Positions 1 through 9,658 of a DNA stretch of 64,000 nucleotides are shown here, piece by piece. Positions within the stretch are counted from its first letter, which is position 1. Each line of letters starts with the position of its first letter. The position numbers and the translations under genes are program-made. Below the pieces are notes generated by a model. That model was not told the DNA's origin and did not search any database. It was given only the letters and a program-made list of their open reading frames with translations. Source of the stretch: DASXHY01 sp036272195 (lineage in GTDB: Bacteria > Verrucomicrobiota > Verrucomicrobiia > Limisphaerales > DASXHY01); NCBI GenBank assembly GCA_036272195.1, contig DATAZE010000028.1, positions 1-64,000 on the forward strand, given 5' to 3'.

Positions 1-140
1 ATGCACGTATTTTTGCGAGCGGTTTCACGAGCCTTGATAAAGTTCGGGATCGCAATCGCGGCCAAAAGACCGATGATTGCCACCACGATCATGATTTCGA
101 CGAGCGTGAAGCCCGCTTTGCGTGAGGTTTGGATTTTCAT
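1..140 (-). CDS. Pseudopilin / type II secretion prepilin-like protein (N-terminus only, runs off the window)
   Basis: The reverse strand gives an ATG at 140 followed by MKIQTSRKAGFTLVEIMIVV and a hydrophobic stretch up to IPNFIKARE. This is the class III prepilin signal: a short basic leader, cleavage between G and F, Glu at +5 of the mature chain, then a membrane helix. Proteins of this class are processed by PilD-type peptidase and assembled into type IV pilus or type II secretion pseudopili. Only about 46 residues are in the window, so the C-terminal domain and exact family cannot be named. The N-terminus (LVEIMIVVAIIGLLAAIAIP) is closer to classical PulG/GspG than the other two pseudopilins here, which have LIELLVVIAIIAILAAM. 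Confidence 0.85.
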   Translation of the reverse strand, partial: MKIQTSRKAGFTLVEIMIVVAIIGLLAAIAIPNFIKARETARKNTC

Positions 141-175
141 ATTACTATGCTGCTTTCTTTCGGCGGTGTGAACGC

Positions 176-230
176 AGTGACCGGCGGGTTATGTATTATT
201 TCGTTTTGGTTCACTATATTGCCGGTCACT
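176..230. repeat. 10-bp perfect inverted repeat upstream of the pseudopilin
   Basis: AGTGACCGGC (176-185) is matched by GCCGGTCACT (221-230), separated by an AT-rich 35-nt loop. It sits 36-90 bp before the ATG at 140, so it would lie in the promoter or leader of that gene. It could be an operator or an mRNA stem; nothing in the sequence decides between these. Confidence 0.45.
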
Positions 231-686
231 AACCGCACATCCCTTTTAGCAGCCCAGGTGCCATGACAATTTTTGCAAAGTCTCCCGGAGAATCTGGTCG
301 CCTCTCCTCGGAGACCTCGAAACCGGCGACTGGTTCACCTCGATGGCCAATGAATTTTTTTTGGAATGATGTCCTGTTTTGACGATGCTGAAGGGGACGA
401 CTAAAGAATTATCCTACCCTCAACAATCTCCTACCTTTAGGAAAATTTGGCGGCTTCGCCAATTTCAGATCCCCAGAATCCTAATAACATCCTCTTCCGT
501 GAATTGAAAACGGCAGAGGGTCGTTCGATCCGGCCCGTTCCGACTAACCATTTTTTGCTGTCGACGCCGTCTCTGCTGCGTTTTCGCCATTACTGCGTCC
601 TGCGCCTGCGCAGGATTTGAGCCCGATTGAAACCGTTCGCTTCCATAGCCAATTTCAGGCCAGCCGCCGAAAAAACGTTTCGACCC
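231..686. other. Intergenic region between divergent genes
   Basis: This stretch separates the leftward pseudopilin from the rightward TPR protein. I see no convincing gene or RNA. Short frames on both strands lack family resemblance and ribosome binding sites. Promoters for both neighbours are expected here but I cannot place -35/-10 boxes with confidence. Confidence 0.4.
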
Positions 687-2708
687 ATGCCCACTCCCCG
701 CCGATTGCCTGGCGCGTGGATCTCTCGCGTCGGGCAATGGCTTCGTGGGCCGGCCGTATCCAGACGCATGATTCTGATCTGGGGAGCAGCTGCCATCCTG
801 GCTGCGGTGTTCCTGGCGTACTGGCCGATTGTTCCGGGGACATTTTTAATGGACGATCGGCGGTTGGTGGAGACAGACAACCCGCTTGTGAACGGCCAAT
901 TGTTGCCGCTTTCGATTTGGTTCCAAACTGATTTTCCGCTGTGCAACCTGGCATTTCTTCTGGAATGGCGGGCATGGGGATATCATCCGGAATTTTACCA
1001 CCTCGCGAGCATGACGCTGCATGCGTTAAGCGCTGTTTTAGTGTGGCGCCTGTTGAGCCAGTTAAGAATCCGCGGCGCGTGGCTGGCCGGTATGTTGTTC
1101 GCTGTTCATCCGGTCTGCGTAAATTCCGTGGCGCGCATTGCAGAATTGAAGAACACACTCTCGCTGCCGTTTTTCCTCCTGAGCATGCTATTTTACCTCC
1201 GCTACGAAGCCGCGGTCCTGTATCCAGAAAATCCGCCGGACCGTCCCCGCAGAATCGCAACGTTTTACTACACGTTTTCAGTGATCGCGTTCATCCTGGC
1301 GTTGTTTACAAAAACATCGACCGTGATGCTCCCGGTGGCCCTGCTCGCCTGCGCAGCGTGGCAACGGCGAAAACTCTCGCGGCGGGATTTGGTGCACACG
1401 AGTCCGCATTTCCTGCTGGCAATGTCATTCGGATTGATGTCGGTCTGGTTCCAGAAATATCAGGCGCTCGCTGACCAAACGCTTCCGCCGGTCAGCTTGC
1501 CAGGGCGATTGGTCGTCGCGTCGAAAGTGTTTTTGTTTTACCTGGAGAAAATATTGGCGCCGGTGAATCTTTGCCTCGTTTATCCCCGATGGGATCCCGG
1601 CGAACACTCGCTGGCCGCTTTTTTTCCGATGATCTTGATTTGCACAGGTGGGCTTTTGTGCTGGGGCCTTCGGCGAGGCTGGGGACGGCATGTGCTGTTC
1701 GCGTTGATTAGTTTCGCCATCCTGCTGTTTCCTGCGCTCGGTTTTTTTGACGCGCAGTACCTGGTGAAATGGCAGGTGTCGGACCATCTCCAATATCTGC
1801 CGTTGATTGCTCCGCTCGCCCTCGTATCGGCGGCGATGGTTAGAATAATGAAATCCCGAAGGCAATGGATGAGCTCTGCTGCGCTGCTGATACTGTTCGT
1901 CCTGACGTCCCAACGCGCGCGGGTTTTCTCAACGCAGGAAAGCCTGATGCGGGATACGCTTGCGAAAAATCCACTGGCGTCCGACGCGCACAATGACCTG
2001 GGGGTGGTGTTGGCCCGGCGTCAGGATGTGTCGGGAGCGCTGGAGCAATTCAAGGCCGCCGCGCAAACCAATCCACTCAACCTGGCTGCGCACGCAAATC
2101 TCGCGCAAGTGCTGGCGGCACAGGGAAATTTTGCGGAGGCGAAGTTGCATTTTCGTTCAATCCTGGACGCCAAGCCGTTCGATGCGGACGCGCACATCCG
2201 GCTGGCTCAGATTTTGGGCGCCGAAGGACGTTTTCGCGAAGGGCGCGCGCATCTGGCGCTGGCGCTGGCATTCAAACCGACGGCCGGCACTCGATTGCTG
2301 CTGGCGCAGATGTCTTATGGAACCGGAGCGTATTTCGTAGCGATGAGGCAATTCCGGCAACTGGTCCTGCTTCAGCCCGATTCGCCGCAGATGCTCAACT
2401 CGCTCGCCTGGGTGTTGGCCACCTGCCCGGATGATCGGCTACGTGACGGCCCCGAGGCTGTGCGCCGCGCGGAGCGAGCGTGTCAACTCACCGGGTTTAA
2501 AGAATCGCCATATCTGAGCACGCTGGCGGCGGCTTACGCGGAAGCGGGACATTTCTCCGAAGCGGTCAGCACCGCAGAGACAGGGCTGCGATTGCAAATC
2601 GCAGCGGGCGAGAATGGGGCAACCGGAATCAACCGCCAACTCCTCGCGTGTTACCAGGCTGGAAGGCCCTTCCATGAAGCACCACCGGCCGCGCCAGGAG
2701 ATCTTTAG
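687..2708 (+). CDS. TMTC-like multi-pass membrane protein with C-terminal TPR repeats
   Basis: A protein of about 673 residues. The N-terminal half has many membrane helices and resembles the GT-C glycosyltransferase fold of TMTC/protein O-mannosyltransferase-like proteins. FLMDDRRLVETDNPLV carries the paired acidic residues of the first outer loop (about residues 56-57), and HPVCVNSVARIAELKNTLS (about 141-159) matches the HPVH..V....R.... block of that family. The C-terminal half (about 430-670) holds TPR repeats, including the NSLAWVLATCPD repeat common in Verrucomicrobia and Planctomycetes. A role in transferring sugars from a lipid carrier is possible, but no substrate can be named. The frame is open from a TTG at 627; the ATG at 687 is preferred although no Shine-Dalgarno is visible, and an ATG at 768 is also possible. 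The downstream gene is convergent. Confidence 0.8.
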   Translation: MPTPRRLPGAWISRVGQWLRGPAVSRRMILIWGAAAILAAVFLAYWPIVPGTFLMDDRRLVETDNPLVNGQLLPLSIWFQTDFPLCNLAFLLEWRAWGYHPEFYHLASMTLHALSAVLVWRLLSQLRIRGAWLAGMLFAVHPVCVNSVARIAELKNTLSLPFFLLSMLFYLRYEAAVLYPENPPDRPRRIATFYYTFSVIAFILALFTKTSTVMLPVALLACAAWQRRKLSRRDLVHTSPHFLLAMSFGLMSVWFQKYQALADQTLPPVSLPGRLVVASKVFLFYLEKILAPVNLCLVYPRWDPGEHSLAAFFPMILICTGGLLCWGLRRGWGRHVLFALISFAILLFPALGFFDAQYLVKWQVSDHLQYLPLIAPLALVSAAMVRIMKSRRQWMSSAALLILFVLTSQRARVFSTQESLMRDTLAKNPLASDAHNDLGVVLARRQDVSGALEQFKAAAQTNPLNLAAHANLAQVLAAQGNFAEAKLHFRSILDAKPFDADAHIRLAQILGAEGRFREGRAHLALALAFKPTAGTRLLLAQMSYGTGAYFVAMRQFRQLVLLQPDSPQMLNSLAWVLATCPDDRLRDGPEAVRRAERACQLTGFKESPYLSTLAAAYAEAGHFSEAVSTAETGLRLQIAAGENGATGINRQLLACYQAGRPFHEAPPAAPGDL

Positions 2709-2813
2709 CCGACTCTGTTTTGTTCCGGAGAAATCATGTTGAGAGCGAACAATCCATTAAGAGCGGGCGCGCCTGCTCCTTCTCTTTTCCACAGAGCAAC
2801 TCCGTTTCACGTT

Positions 2814-3506
2814 TCACGAGCCATCCATGTGCGCCCAATGCACCGCGTAGTGGATCAACGCGGTGCCGCTGCCGAGTTGGAGCTTGTCTTTGATTTGAAA
2901 TCGGTGCACGTCCACAGTCTTCGGGCTGATGTGCAATTGACGGGCGATTTCTTCGGTCGTGTGCCCCTGCCCGATCAAGCGGAAGACTTCAAACTCGCGG
3001 TCCGTGAGCTTTTGCAGCGGCGAATCAGGATTGCTTGATGTGTGGTTCGCCAAATTTTTGAGAAGGATCGAGGACATTTCCTTGCTCAAATAGATTCCGC
3101 CTTCCAGCACGCGGTGAAGGGCCACAATCAAATAACCGGCGCTCTGCTCTTTCATGATGTAACCGCACGCGCCCGCACGCAACGCACGCTCGGCGTATAC
3201 TTTTTCGTCGTGCATCGAAACCACCAGCATCGGAATGTGGCCATGCACGGCGGAGACATCTCGAATAAATTCCAGGCCGCTGGCGCCCTTCATCGAGATA
3301 TCCACGATGATGAGGTCCGGCGGTGAATCCTTCAGTAAGTTCATCGCTTCGGCCGGGCTTCCGGCTTCGCCGCACACTTCCATATCGGGTTGCTTGTTGA
3401 TGAGTTGCATCAAGCCGGCCCGCATCATCGGGTGATCATCGACCACCAGTATACGTTTACGAAACAACGGAGCGGATGGGGATTGAGGTGGGGTGTCAGG
3501 AGTCAT
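2814..3506 (-). CDS. NarL/FixJ-family response regulator
   Basis: A two-domain regulator of 230 residues. The receiver begins RILVVDDHPMMRAGL and has the phosphoacceptor Asp in DLIIVDISMKG, with the conserved Lys in YIMKEQ. The C-terminal LuxR-type helix-turn-helix is LTDREFEVFRLIGQGHTTEE followed by IARQLHISPKTVDVHRFQIK. It should be phosphorylated by the kinase encoded just upstream and bind DNA as a dimer. The chosen ATG at 3506 lies 2 bp after the kinase stop codon (TGA-AT-ATG), which suggests translational coupling. The frame is open nine codons further, overlapping the kinase, but the shorter start fits better. No target gene is adjacent. The neighbour at 2708 is convergent. Confidence 0.92.
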   Translation of the reverse strand: MTPDTPPQSPSAPLFRKRILVVDDHPMMRAGLMQLINKQPDMEVCGEAGSPAEAMNLLKDSPPDLIIVDISMKGASGLEFIRDVSAVHGHIPMLVVSMHDEKVYAERALRAGACGYIMKEQSAGYLIVALHRVLEGGIYLSKEMSSILLKNLANHTSSNPDSPLQKLTDREFEVFRLIGQGHTTEEIARQLHISPKTVDVHRFQIKDKLQLGSGTALIHYAVHWAHMDGS

Positions 3507-3508
3507 AT

Positions 3509-4939
3509 TCAAGTCTGCTTTTGAATACTGCAAGTGATACGAGTGCCTTGGCCCGGCGCGGAATCAATGTTAAGCGCTGCACCGATGACATCCGCGCGAT
3601 ACTTCATCGCGTGCAAGCCCAGGCCGGCTTTCCCATTCCGGCCCGGCAGCGAAAATCCGCGGCCATCGTCCCGGACTTCAAGTTCGGCCAGCGCCGTCGT
3701 GGCTTTGAACGAAATATGAATTCGGCGCGCGCCACTGTGCCTGGCCGCATTGGTCACCGCTTCCTGCCCGATGCGATAGAATTGCGCCGCGATATGGGCA
3801 TCGCCAACCCTAATCTCAGACGAATCTGTGAATTCGCAATTCATATCCGCGGAACGCATATCGTCGGCCAGTTTGCGGAGCGCCTCCACAAGGCCGTTGT
3901 CCTCCAACGAAACCGGTGACAGGCCGTGGGAGAGGACACGGACCTGGCGGATGGCTTCCCGTAATTCCAGGGAAATCTTTTTGCAGGGCTCGGCCAGTTG
4001 CGGCGCCTGCGCCTCCACTTCCTTCTGAAGACCGCTCGTGAACAACGACAAAGCGGTCAGTTGCTGACCGACACCATCGTGCAGGTCATGCCCGATGCGG
4101 CGCATCTCGGTGTCACTGGTCTCGAGGATTTCCTGCTCCAGCCGCTTGCGTTCGTTCTCGCTCTGCACGAGAGACAACGTGCGTTGCTGAACGCGGTGCT
4201 CAAGTTCTTCGTGCGATTGGTGCAGTTCCAATTCCGAAACGCGGCGACGCACAATTTCGCGCCGCAACGCGACAAAAACCGCGACGATCAACGCCATACT
4301 GACCAAACAGGCGATCACATTCACACGGGTGACGATGCGTCCCGCGCGTTCGGAGGATTTCTGGCGCTGGTCAAGCAACTCATTTTCCGTGTCTCTCATA
4401 TGCCCAATGGTGACGCGAATGACATCCATCGTGTCCCTTATTTTGCGCCTGAATTCGAGATCCGGCGACAGCGGGTTGCTTTTAGTCAGGCCCGCGAGGT
4501 GTTCTTGATTTATTTTTTCGTAATCCGTAATCGAAATTTCCAGGCGGTCCAGGGTTTCTATCTGTTTTGAATTGTCATGCAGGAGCGTCCGAAGCGAAAG
4601 AATCAAAGCCGGCATTCGATTGGTGGCCGTGAAATAGGGCTTGAGAAAATCCTGCTCCCGGGTGAGGGCATACCCGCGCTGCCCGATGACCATGTCGTCC
4701 GCGCGCGCGAGTGTTTCTTCCAAAGCGGCGATGACCTGGTGGGTGTGGTTCACGAGACCAGCCTGTTGATTCGCCTGCCTCGCGAGACGCCACCAAAGAA
4801 AGTTGATGCCGGCCACGGAAATGAGGGCAGCGGCCAAGGTCACCGCGAGTGGCCAGGTTGAGGTAAGATCGAGATTGAATCTTTTTCGCACAGGCCGAAC
4901 GTCTACAGCAGTGTAGGCCACGCGAGAGCACGGGGGCAA
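3509..4939 (-). CDS. Sensor histidine kinase with CHASE3 domain (NarX/DegS class)
   Basis: A kinase of 476 residues: a membrane helix near 30-50, an extracytoplasmic four-helix CHASE3-like region (ADDMVIGQRGYALTREQDFL, about 80-200), a second membrane helix near 205-225, a coiled-coil linker, a HisKA_3 dimerisation domain with the phosphoacceptor His in GHDLHDGVGQQL (about 280), and a HATPase domain with N-box EAVTNAARHSGA and DDGRGF plus GLGLHAM glycine boxes. It phosphorylates the NarL regulator next to it. The signal is unknown; CHASE3 domains are predicted to sense external cues. The first codon at 4939 is TTG and a GTG at 4921 is an alternative, so the exact start is open. No catalytic residue is missing. 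Confidence 0.9.
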   Translation of the reverse strand: MPPCSRVAYTAVDVRPVRKRFNLDLTSTWPLAVTLAAALISVAGINFLWWRLARQANQQAGLVNHTHQVIAALEETLARADDMVIGQRGYALTREQDFLKPYFTATNRMPALILSLRTLLHDNSKQIETLDRLEISITDYEKINQEHLAGLTKSNPLSPDLEFRRKIRDTMDVIRVTIGHMRDTENELLDQRQKSSERAGRIVTRVNVIACLVSMALIVAVFVALRREIVRRRVSELELHQSHEELEHRVQQRTLSLVQSENERKRLEQEILETSDTEMRRIGHDLHDGVGQQLTALSLFTSGLQKEVEAQAPQLAEPCKKISLELREAIRQVRVLSHGLSPVSLEDNGLVEALRKLADDMRSADMNCEFTDSSEIRVGDAHIAAQFYRIGQEAVTNAARHSGARRIHISFKATTALAELEVRDDGRGFSLPGRNGKAGLGLHAMKYRADVIGAALNIDSAPGQGTRITCSIQKQT

Positions 4940-4974
4940 GAACGGATTGAGGGGTTGGATTTCGTGTTGAGTAT

Positions 4975-5160
4975 TGCGTGAATTCGCGTTTTCGGCAAAT
5001 GGACATCGAATGCGAGGAGTGGAAAGGGTTTTACGCGAATTGCGCGAATTAACACGAATTTCTCTTTGTTGAAGATGGCGCGGTTTTCAGAGGGGCATTT
5101 TTTACAGAAGAAGACGAAGAGGAACGAAGGGAATACCCAATTAACACGAATTCTTTAACG
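4975..5160. repeat. Intergenic AATTAACACGAATT-type short repeats
   Basis: Between the kinase and the FAD oxidoreductase, related words recur: GTGAATTCGCGTTTTCGG near 4978, CGCGAATTGCGCGAATTAAC near 5035 continuing to ACACGAATT, and AATTAACACGAATTC near 5141. Such AT/CG alternating words are dispersed intergenic repeats in this phylum by my recollection. I see no open frame in this stretch. Confidence 0.4.
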
Positions 5161-5218
5161 CGGAACCGGGGCGGAACTCGTCTTGCTTCGTTCGCTCGAG
5201 AGAAATTTTTTTTAAATT

Positions 5219-6961
5219 TTATAGTATCTGGCCGGCATCAAGGAGGCGGGCGCGCAGGCGGGAGATATTCACGCGCTGGATGGAGACACCGTCCTGCAAG
5301 GCCTGGTCGGCCGCGAGCGCCGCGGACTCGCCCAAAATCATGAAGGGTGGTTCCATGCGGACCGAGGCGAAGGCCACGTGCGTGCTGGAAACACAGAACG
5401 TAACGAGCAGGTTTTCACACTGGTCTTCACGCGGCACGATGGTGCCAAAGGGGATCGGATAGGGTTTGGCCAGCCCATGATAAAATCCGCCTTCGTGAAT
5501 CATCGCGCCGTCCCGGGCCACGCGACGGCAAATGTGCGAGTCTAAGGCGTAACTGCCCATTCCAACCGAATCCTCGCGGCTCTCGGGATGCTCGCAAAAA
5601 TTCTGATGAATGACGAAACTTCCCACCATGCGCCGGGCTTCGCGGACATATAACTGCGGCGGCCAACCGCCCGAGTCCGTGAATTCATCTTTGGCCAGGC
5701 CCCACGATGTGATTTCTTTCGCCAACCATTCCGGCAAACGCGGGTCGCTGCGCAAAAAATAAAAATAACCGCGCTGATAATCTTCGTGGGCGCGCCAGAT
5801 TTTCGCGCGTTCAGCCCAACTGGCGTTCGCGTAACGATCCGCGCCGCCGTTCACAAAATCCATTGAGATGCCGCCCGAACCGCTGTTCACATCCGTTTTG
5901 CCACGCATCAGCCCGGTGATTTTCAAAAGGCGCGGCTGCGGATACGGAAGTTTGCCGCCAAGGTTGAAATATAAATCGCCCGGCAGAAGCGGCTCCTGGA
6001 CAGATTCCAGGGCATCAATATAGCGGCGCACGATTTCGTAGGTCATCGGGTCGTAATTGGCCGGCGCCTGGATGGGCAAAGGATCGTTTTTGGTGAGGCA
6101 AAGCCGGAAATTGAAGGCTTGAATCGCGGAATCGTGACGGCCTGCACGGGGCAGGCGTCCGCCGGAAACAAATGGAAGCAGGCCGCTGCCAGCATCCCCT
6201 GCCCGCCGGTAAGGATCGATGCGTAAAGTTTTTCGCGCAGCTTTGGTGTGGTCACCAGCCACGCCGGTGTCCGGTGCGGCATAACTGACACCCGCGAAAC
6301 TTTCCTTGAATTCATCGGCTCCCTCGCGATCGGTCCGGTAACTGACGCCCGCACTGGCCAGCAAATCGCCTTCGTAGGAGCAATCGATGAATACCGCCGC
6401 TTCAACCTGCAGAAAGCTTTTCTCCTGCGGTTCGCCAACGGGCGCGCCGTGAGAATCCACGGGCGCTTGGTCGAGCGTGATGGACTGAATCCGGCGGTGG
6501 CGTGTTTTCACCGCCGAGAGGCGCGCTTCGCGGACCACTTCCACTTTGTATTTCGCGATGAGTTTTTCGAAAAATTCCTCGGCGACGTGCGGTTCCACGC
6601 TCCAGCCGTTGGACGAAATTTTTTGAGCAGCGTAATAAGCGCGGATGTCGTCAAAAAACTGTTTCGTCAGGCCACCAATGGCCGCAGGTTTGCCATAATC
6701 GATCCAGCCCAAGCCGCCGGAGGTCATTCCGCCCAGATGACGCGTTGGCTCGATGAGGAGCACTGACCGGCCAAGCCGCGCGAGGGTCGCGGTCGCGGTC
6801 ACCCCGCCGGAGGTGCCGCCGTAAATGCATACGTCCACTTTGCGGCGATCCGTTACTCCCGCCGCAAAGCCGCGCCCGGCCAGAAAAGCGGTGACCGTCA
6901 TTGACGTGGCGCCGAGAAACGTGCGACGGGAAATTTTTGTTGGTTTAGAAAACTCGGTCAT
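5219..6961 (-). CDS. Tat-exported FAD-dependent oxidoreductase (FAD_oxidored family)
   Basis: A protein of 580 residues. The N-terminus has a twin-arginine signal (SRRTFLGATSMTVTAFLAG), so export in folded form with its cofactor is likely. The Rossmann dinucleotide motif follows at once: DVCIYGGTSGGVTATATLAR, then LLIEPTRHLGGMTSGGLGWI, the FAD-family signature seen in many Verrucomicrobia and Planctomycetes exoproteins. The C-terminal part holds the second FAD contact region (IPFGTIVPREDQCENLLVTF). The substrate is unknown; a sugar or polyol oxidation is often supposed for this family. It is the last gene of an operon after the kinase, regulator and GH76 gene, with 12 bp between it and the GH76 reading frame, which argues for a role in glycan metabolism. 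Confidence 0.88.
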   Translation of the reverse strand: MTEFSKPTKISRRTFLGATSMTVTAFLAGRGFAAGVTDRRKVDVCIYGGTSGGVTATATLARLGRSVLLIEPTRHLGGMTSGGLGWIDYGKPAAIGGLTKQFFDDIRAYYAAQKISSNGWSVEPHVAEEFFEKLIAKYKVEVVREARLSAVKTRHRRIQSITLDQAPVDSHGAPVGEPQEKSFLQVEAAVFIDCSYEGDLLASAGVSYRTDREGADEFKESFAGVSYAAPDTGVAGDHTKAARKTLRIDPYRRAGDAGSGLLPFVSGGRLPRAGRHDSAIQAFNFRLCLTKNDPLPIQAPANYDPMTYEIVRRYIDALESVQEPLLPGDLYFNLGGKLPYPQPRLLKITGLMRGKTDVNSGSGGISMDFVNGGADRYANASWAERAKIWRAHEDYQRGYFYFLRSDPRLPEWLAKEITSWGLAKDEFTDSGGWPPQLYVREARRMVGSFVIHQNFCEHPESREDSVGMGSYALDSHICRRVARDGAMIHEGGFYHGLAKPYPIPFGTIVPREDQCENLLVTFCVSSTHVAFASVRMEPPFMILGESAALAADQALQDGVSIQRVNISRLRARLLDAGQIL

Positions 6962-6973
6962 CGGCTTGCGTTG

Positions 6974-9592
6974 CTATGGATAGACCAAGCGGAAAAAGAC
7001 GCCGCCGTTGGCAGTATCCATTGGAATCGTGATGAAGTTGGTCGCGGTTGTTCCCGAAATATCAGACCAGTTTTCCGCCGCGAGGCCATTCGTCTGCGCT
7101 TGAAGATGCCATCCCACGTGGTCGAGCGGCCAGGTGAGCGTCATTTGATTTTCAGCAGATATAATTGAAGCGACGCTCGCCACGTTGGTGGAAACAACGC
7201 GAAGACTTCCGTCGGTTGCCAAATTATTCATCCACGCAAGACCGGCCGGGACTACGGGCAGATTTACCGTCAAGAATCCGCCGGCGGCTTGATTAAATAA
7301 TTGAAATACATCGCCGCCTTGCAAGGCCGGGCCGGAATTGCTCACGGTCAATGTGCCGCCGCCGGAAATCGTTCCGCTCTGCGAGATCAGTTGGTCATTC
7401 GCCGGCGTTTTGCCGCGATTGATTTCCATCAGCAACGTGCCCGCGAGGTTGATATTTCCCTGCACGGTCAAAGTCCCGATCGCGTCGCCTGGAATGAGGG
7501 TTGAACCCGGAAGTGCGTTCAGCTTGCCCTGCACATTTCCGCCGCCACGAAAGGTCTGACTGCCATTTACGGTCAAAGTTTGATCGACGCGCCCGCTCGC
7601 GTCCAAAACAGCCGAGTTGGAGAGGATGATGGTTGCGCTCCCGGAGAGGTTCCCCGCACCAGTCAATGCCACGGTGCCCGCACTGATCGTTGTGGTATTG
7701 GTATAAATGTTCGCACTCGCCAAAACCAATGTTCCCGATCCGGTTTTGAGTAACTTAATATTTCCGCTGATGGTTCCCTGAAAAACGCTTCCGCTGGCGT
7801 TGCCGGTGCCGATGGTGAACGTGGTTGGATTGGTGGAATTGTTGATTATTTTTCCACTCAGTCCGCTGAGGCCGCCGATTCCCAGGCTGACTCCATTTAA
7901 ATCCACCGTGCCGTAGCCAAAGCCGGCGGTGTTGCTGAAAGTCAATGAGCCACCCGGGTCGCCCAGCGTCCCCTGCCCGCTCAACTGGACCGTGTGCGCG
8001 GCGTTAATGATGGTTCCGCCCGTGTAAGTATTCGGCGCGGAAAAAATCAATTTGCCGCCGGCCTGCGCCAGGGTGGTGGCTTGCACGCGCAAAAATCCGC
8101 CGCCGCCGATGAGCGCGGGAATGGTAAACGTGTTCAGTTGCGGGTCAAAAATTCCACCGCCCGCGCGCAAGGTGGCCTTGCCGTAAAACGTCGTGCTGTT
8201 GCCGGCCCAGTCCGCGACCTGCCCGTTATCCAAAAACAAATCGGTGCCGACGGAGACGCCAATTCCGCCGGAGGTATTTTTACAGGCGAGCACTGCGCCG
8301 TTGGAGAGCGTCAAGGAGTTGCCCACGAAAAAATGGCCCACTCCGTCCGTCGGTGTGCGCAGCGTCAAACCGTTCACCACGAAATCGTGTGCGACGGACG
8401 GCGCAATTCCGCCCGCCCAATTCAATCCGCTTTCGAAACTGCTGCCCCCCATCGCGTCGGCTGCGATTAGACTCACCGAAGTGGCGGCGTTAGTTTGCGT
8501 GGGCGGCACGGCCAGCATCGCCTCGAAGGACGAAATGCAATCGTAGGAATAAAAATTCGTCCCGCGCGGCGTCACCTGCGGCCATTGGCACCAGGATAAA
8601 CTGTCATTGGTGCGGCGGCCGTTCCAGGCGGCGTTGGCCTGATTCTGCAACCAGTTTTGATAGGGCGCTTGCACGCCGCGATTTTTCATGAAGCGCGCCA
8701 TCCAGCGGATGAAAATGGAGTTGAAGATGGAATTATTTTGCGCGATGCCGTACTGCGGCATGAAGCCCGCGCCGCCCATCGAGTTCATCGTGTATGTCGC
8801 GGCCAACAGCGCGTCGTTGGTCTGGTTGAGAAAATCGGCGGCGCCGATGAATGTGCCTTGATTATAGGTGGTCGGTGTCTGGTCGACGTGGCCGTTGGTG
8901 TTGATGTTGTCGTAAATGCGGCCGGTCGCAGGATTGTAAAGCACCGCGCGCTCCCAGGCGTAAATGTTCGTGGCTTTGATAAAATAATTTGCGTCGCCGT
9001 AATATTGAAAGAGGAGCCCCGCGGCGATCGCGCCGGGGCCGTTGACGCAGGCGTTCTTGGAGGCGTTATTGGGATACAGCCAATACAAGCCGCCGCCTAG
9101 ATTTGTGTCCCAGCCGCGCGCGTATACCATGTCGAAATTCGCCTTTGCGATGGCGCAATAATTCGTCCTGCCCGTCAACTGCCCGCCCATCGCGAATGCC
9201 ATCACCGCCCACAGGTCGTCATCGTTGTAGCCGTTATTGGCCCAGTTCGCGCCGTTATCCTTGATGAAGCCGTTGAGCAGATTGGTGATCATCCTTAGAT
9301 AGACGGGATTGGCGGTCCATTGATAGGCGTCCTCAACGGATTGAATTTCGTTGGCAGCCTGCCAAAAGTAAGTGTGCCCGGAGTTATTTTGGACGGTGCG
9401 AAAATATCCATTCGTCCCGCTCACAATATAAAAAGCGTTTGTGTAGGCCCGGGTAACGGTGTCAACGTCCGTGGAAAGAAACGCGCGGGCGGGTTTCACG
9501 GCGGCAAGCAACAGGAAAAGCGGGAGCAACGCGGCAAGGAGCCGTCGCAATCGCGCGCCGGGTGGGGCGCACCGAAAGTTTCCTGCAGTCAT
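6974..9592 (-). CDS. Secreted GH76-family (alpha-1,6-mannanase-like) protein with beta-strand repeats
   Basis: The first half matches glycoside hydrolase family 76: an (alpha/alpha)6-type domain with the catalytic acidic pair in NNGYNDDDLWAVMAFA (about residue 124) and TYNQGTFIGAADFLNQTND. Known members hydrolyse alpha-1,6-mannose backbones of fungal mannan. The second half has autotransporter-associated beta-strand repeats (for example GTLVLASANIYTNTTTISAG) and ends in a module finishing GVFFRLVYP. The ATG at 9592 gives a clean signal peptide (LLAALLPLFLLLAAVKPARA). The frame is open to a TTG at 9655, 3 bp after the regulator stop, and an ATG at 9613 also exists. It lies inside the kinase-regulator operon, so that pair probably controls it. 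There is no barrel domain for a true autotransporter. Confidence 0.85.
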   Translation of the reverse strand: MTAGNFRCAPPGARLRRLLAALLPLFLLLAAVKPARAFLSTDVDTVTRAYTNAFYIVSGTNGYFRTVQNNSGHTYFWQAANEIQSVEDAYQWTANPVYLRMITNLLNGFIKDNGANWANNGYNDDDLWAVMAFAMGGQLTGRTNYCAIAKANFDMVYARGWDTNLGGGLYWLYPNNASKNACVNGPGAIAAGLLFQYYGDANYFIKATNIYAWERAVLYNPATGRIYDNINTNGHVDQTPTTYNQGTFIGAADFLNQTNDALLAATYTMNSMGGAGFMPQYGIAQNNSIFNSIFIRWMARFMKNRGVQAPYQNWLQNQANAAWNGRRTNDSLSWCQWPQVTPRGTNFYSYDCISSFEAMLAVPPTQTNAATSVSLIAADAMGGSSFESGLNWAGGIAPSVAHDFVVNGLTLRTPTDGVGHFFVGNSLTLSNGAVLACKNTSGGIGVSVGTDLFLDNGQVADWAGNSTTFYGKATLRAGGGIFDPQLNTFTIPALIGGGGFLRVQATTLAQAGGKLIFSAPNTYTGGTIINAAHTVQLSGQGTLGDPGGSLTFSNTAGFGYGTVDLNGVSLGIGGLSGLSGKIINNSTNPTTFTIGTGNASGSVFQGTISGNIKLLKTGSGTLVLASANIYTNTTTISAGTVALTGAGNLSGSATIILSNSAVLDASGRVDQTLTVNGSQTFRGGGNVQGKLNALPGSTLIPGDAIGTLTVQGNINLAGTLLMEINRGKTPANDQLISQSGTISGGGTLTVSNSGPALQGGDVFQLFNQAAGGFLTVNLPVVPAGLAWMNNLATDGSLRVVSTNVASVASIISAENQMTLTWPLDHVGWHLQAQTNGLAAENWSDISGTTATNFITIPMDTANGGVFFRLVYP

Positions 9593-9658
9593 CAGTTTAT
9601 TCTGGCAGGCCATGGCAGCAAAGGCACTCGCAAAGATGTAAAACGCTGCCTTCAAATT

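Noticed and set aside
2759..2777. GAGCGGGCGCGCCTGCTC palindrome after the TPR protein gene as a terminator
   Set aside because: It has no loop and only a poor T-rich tail, so termination is not supported.
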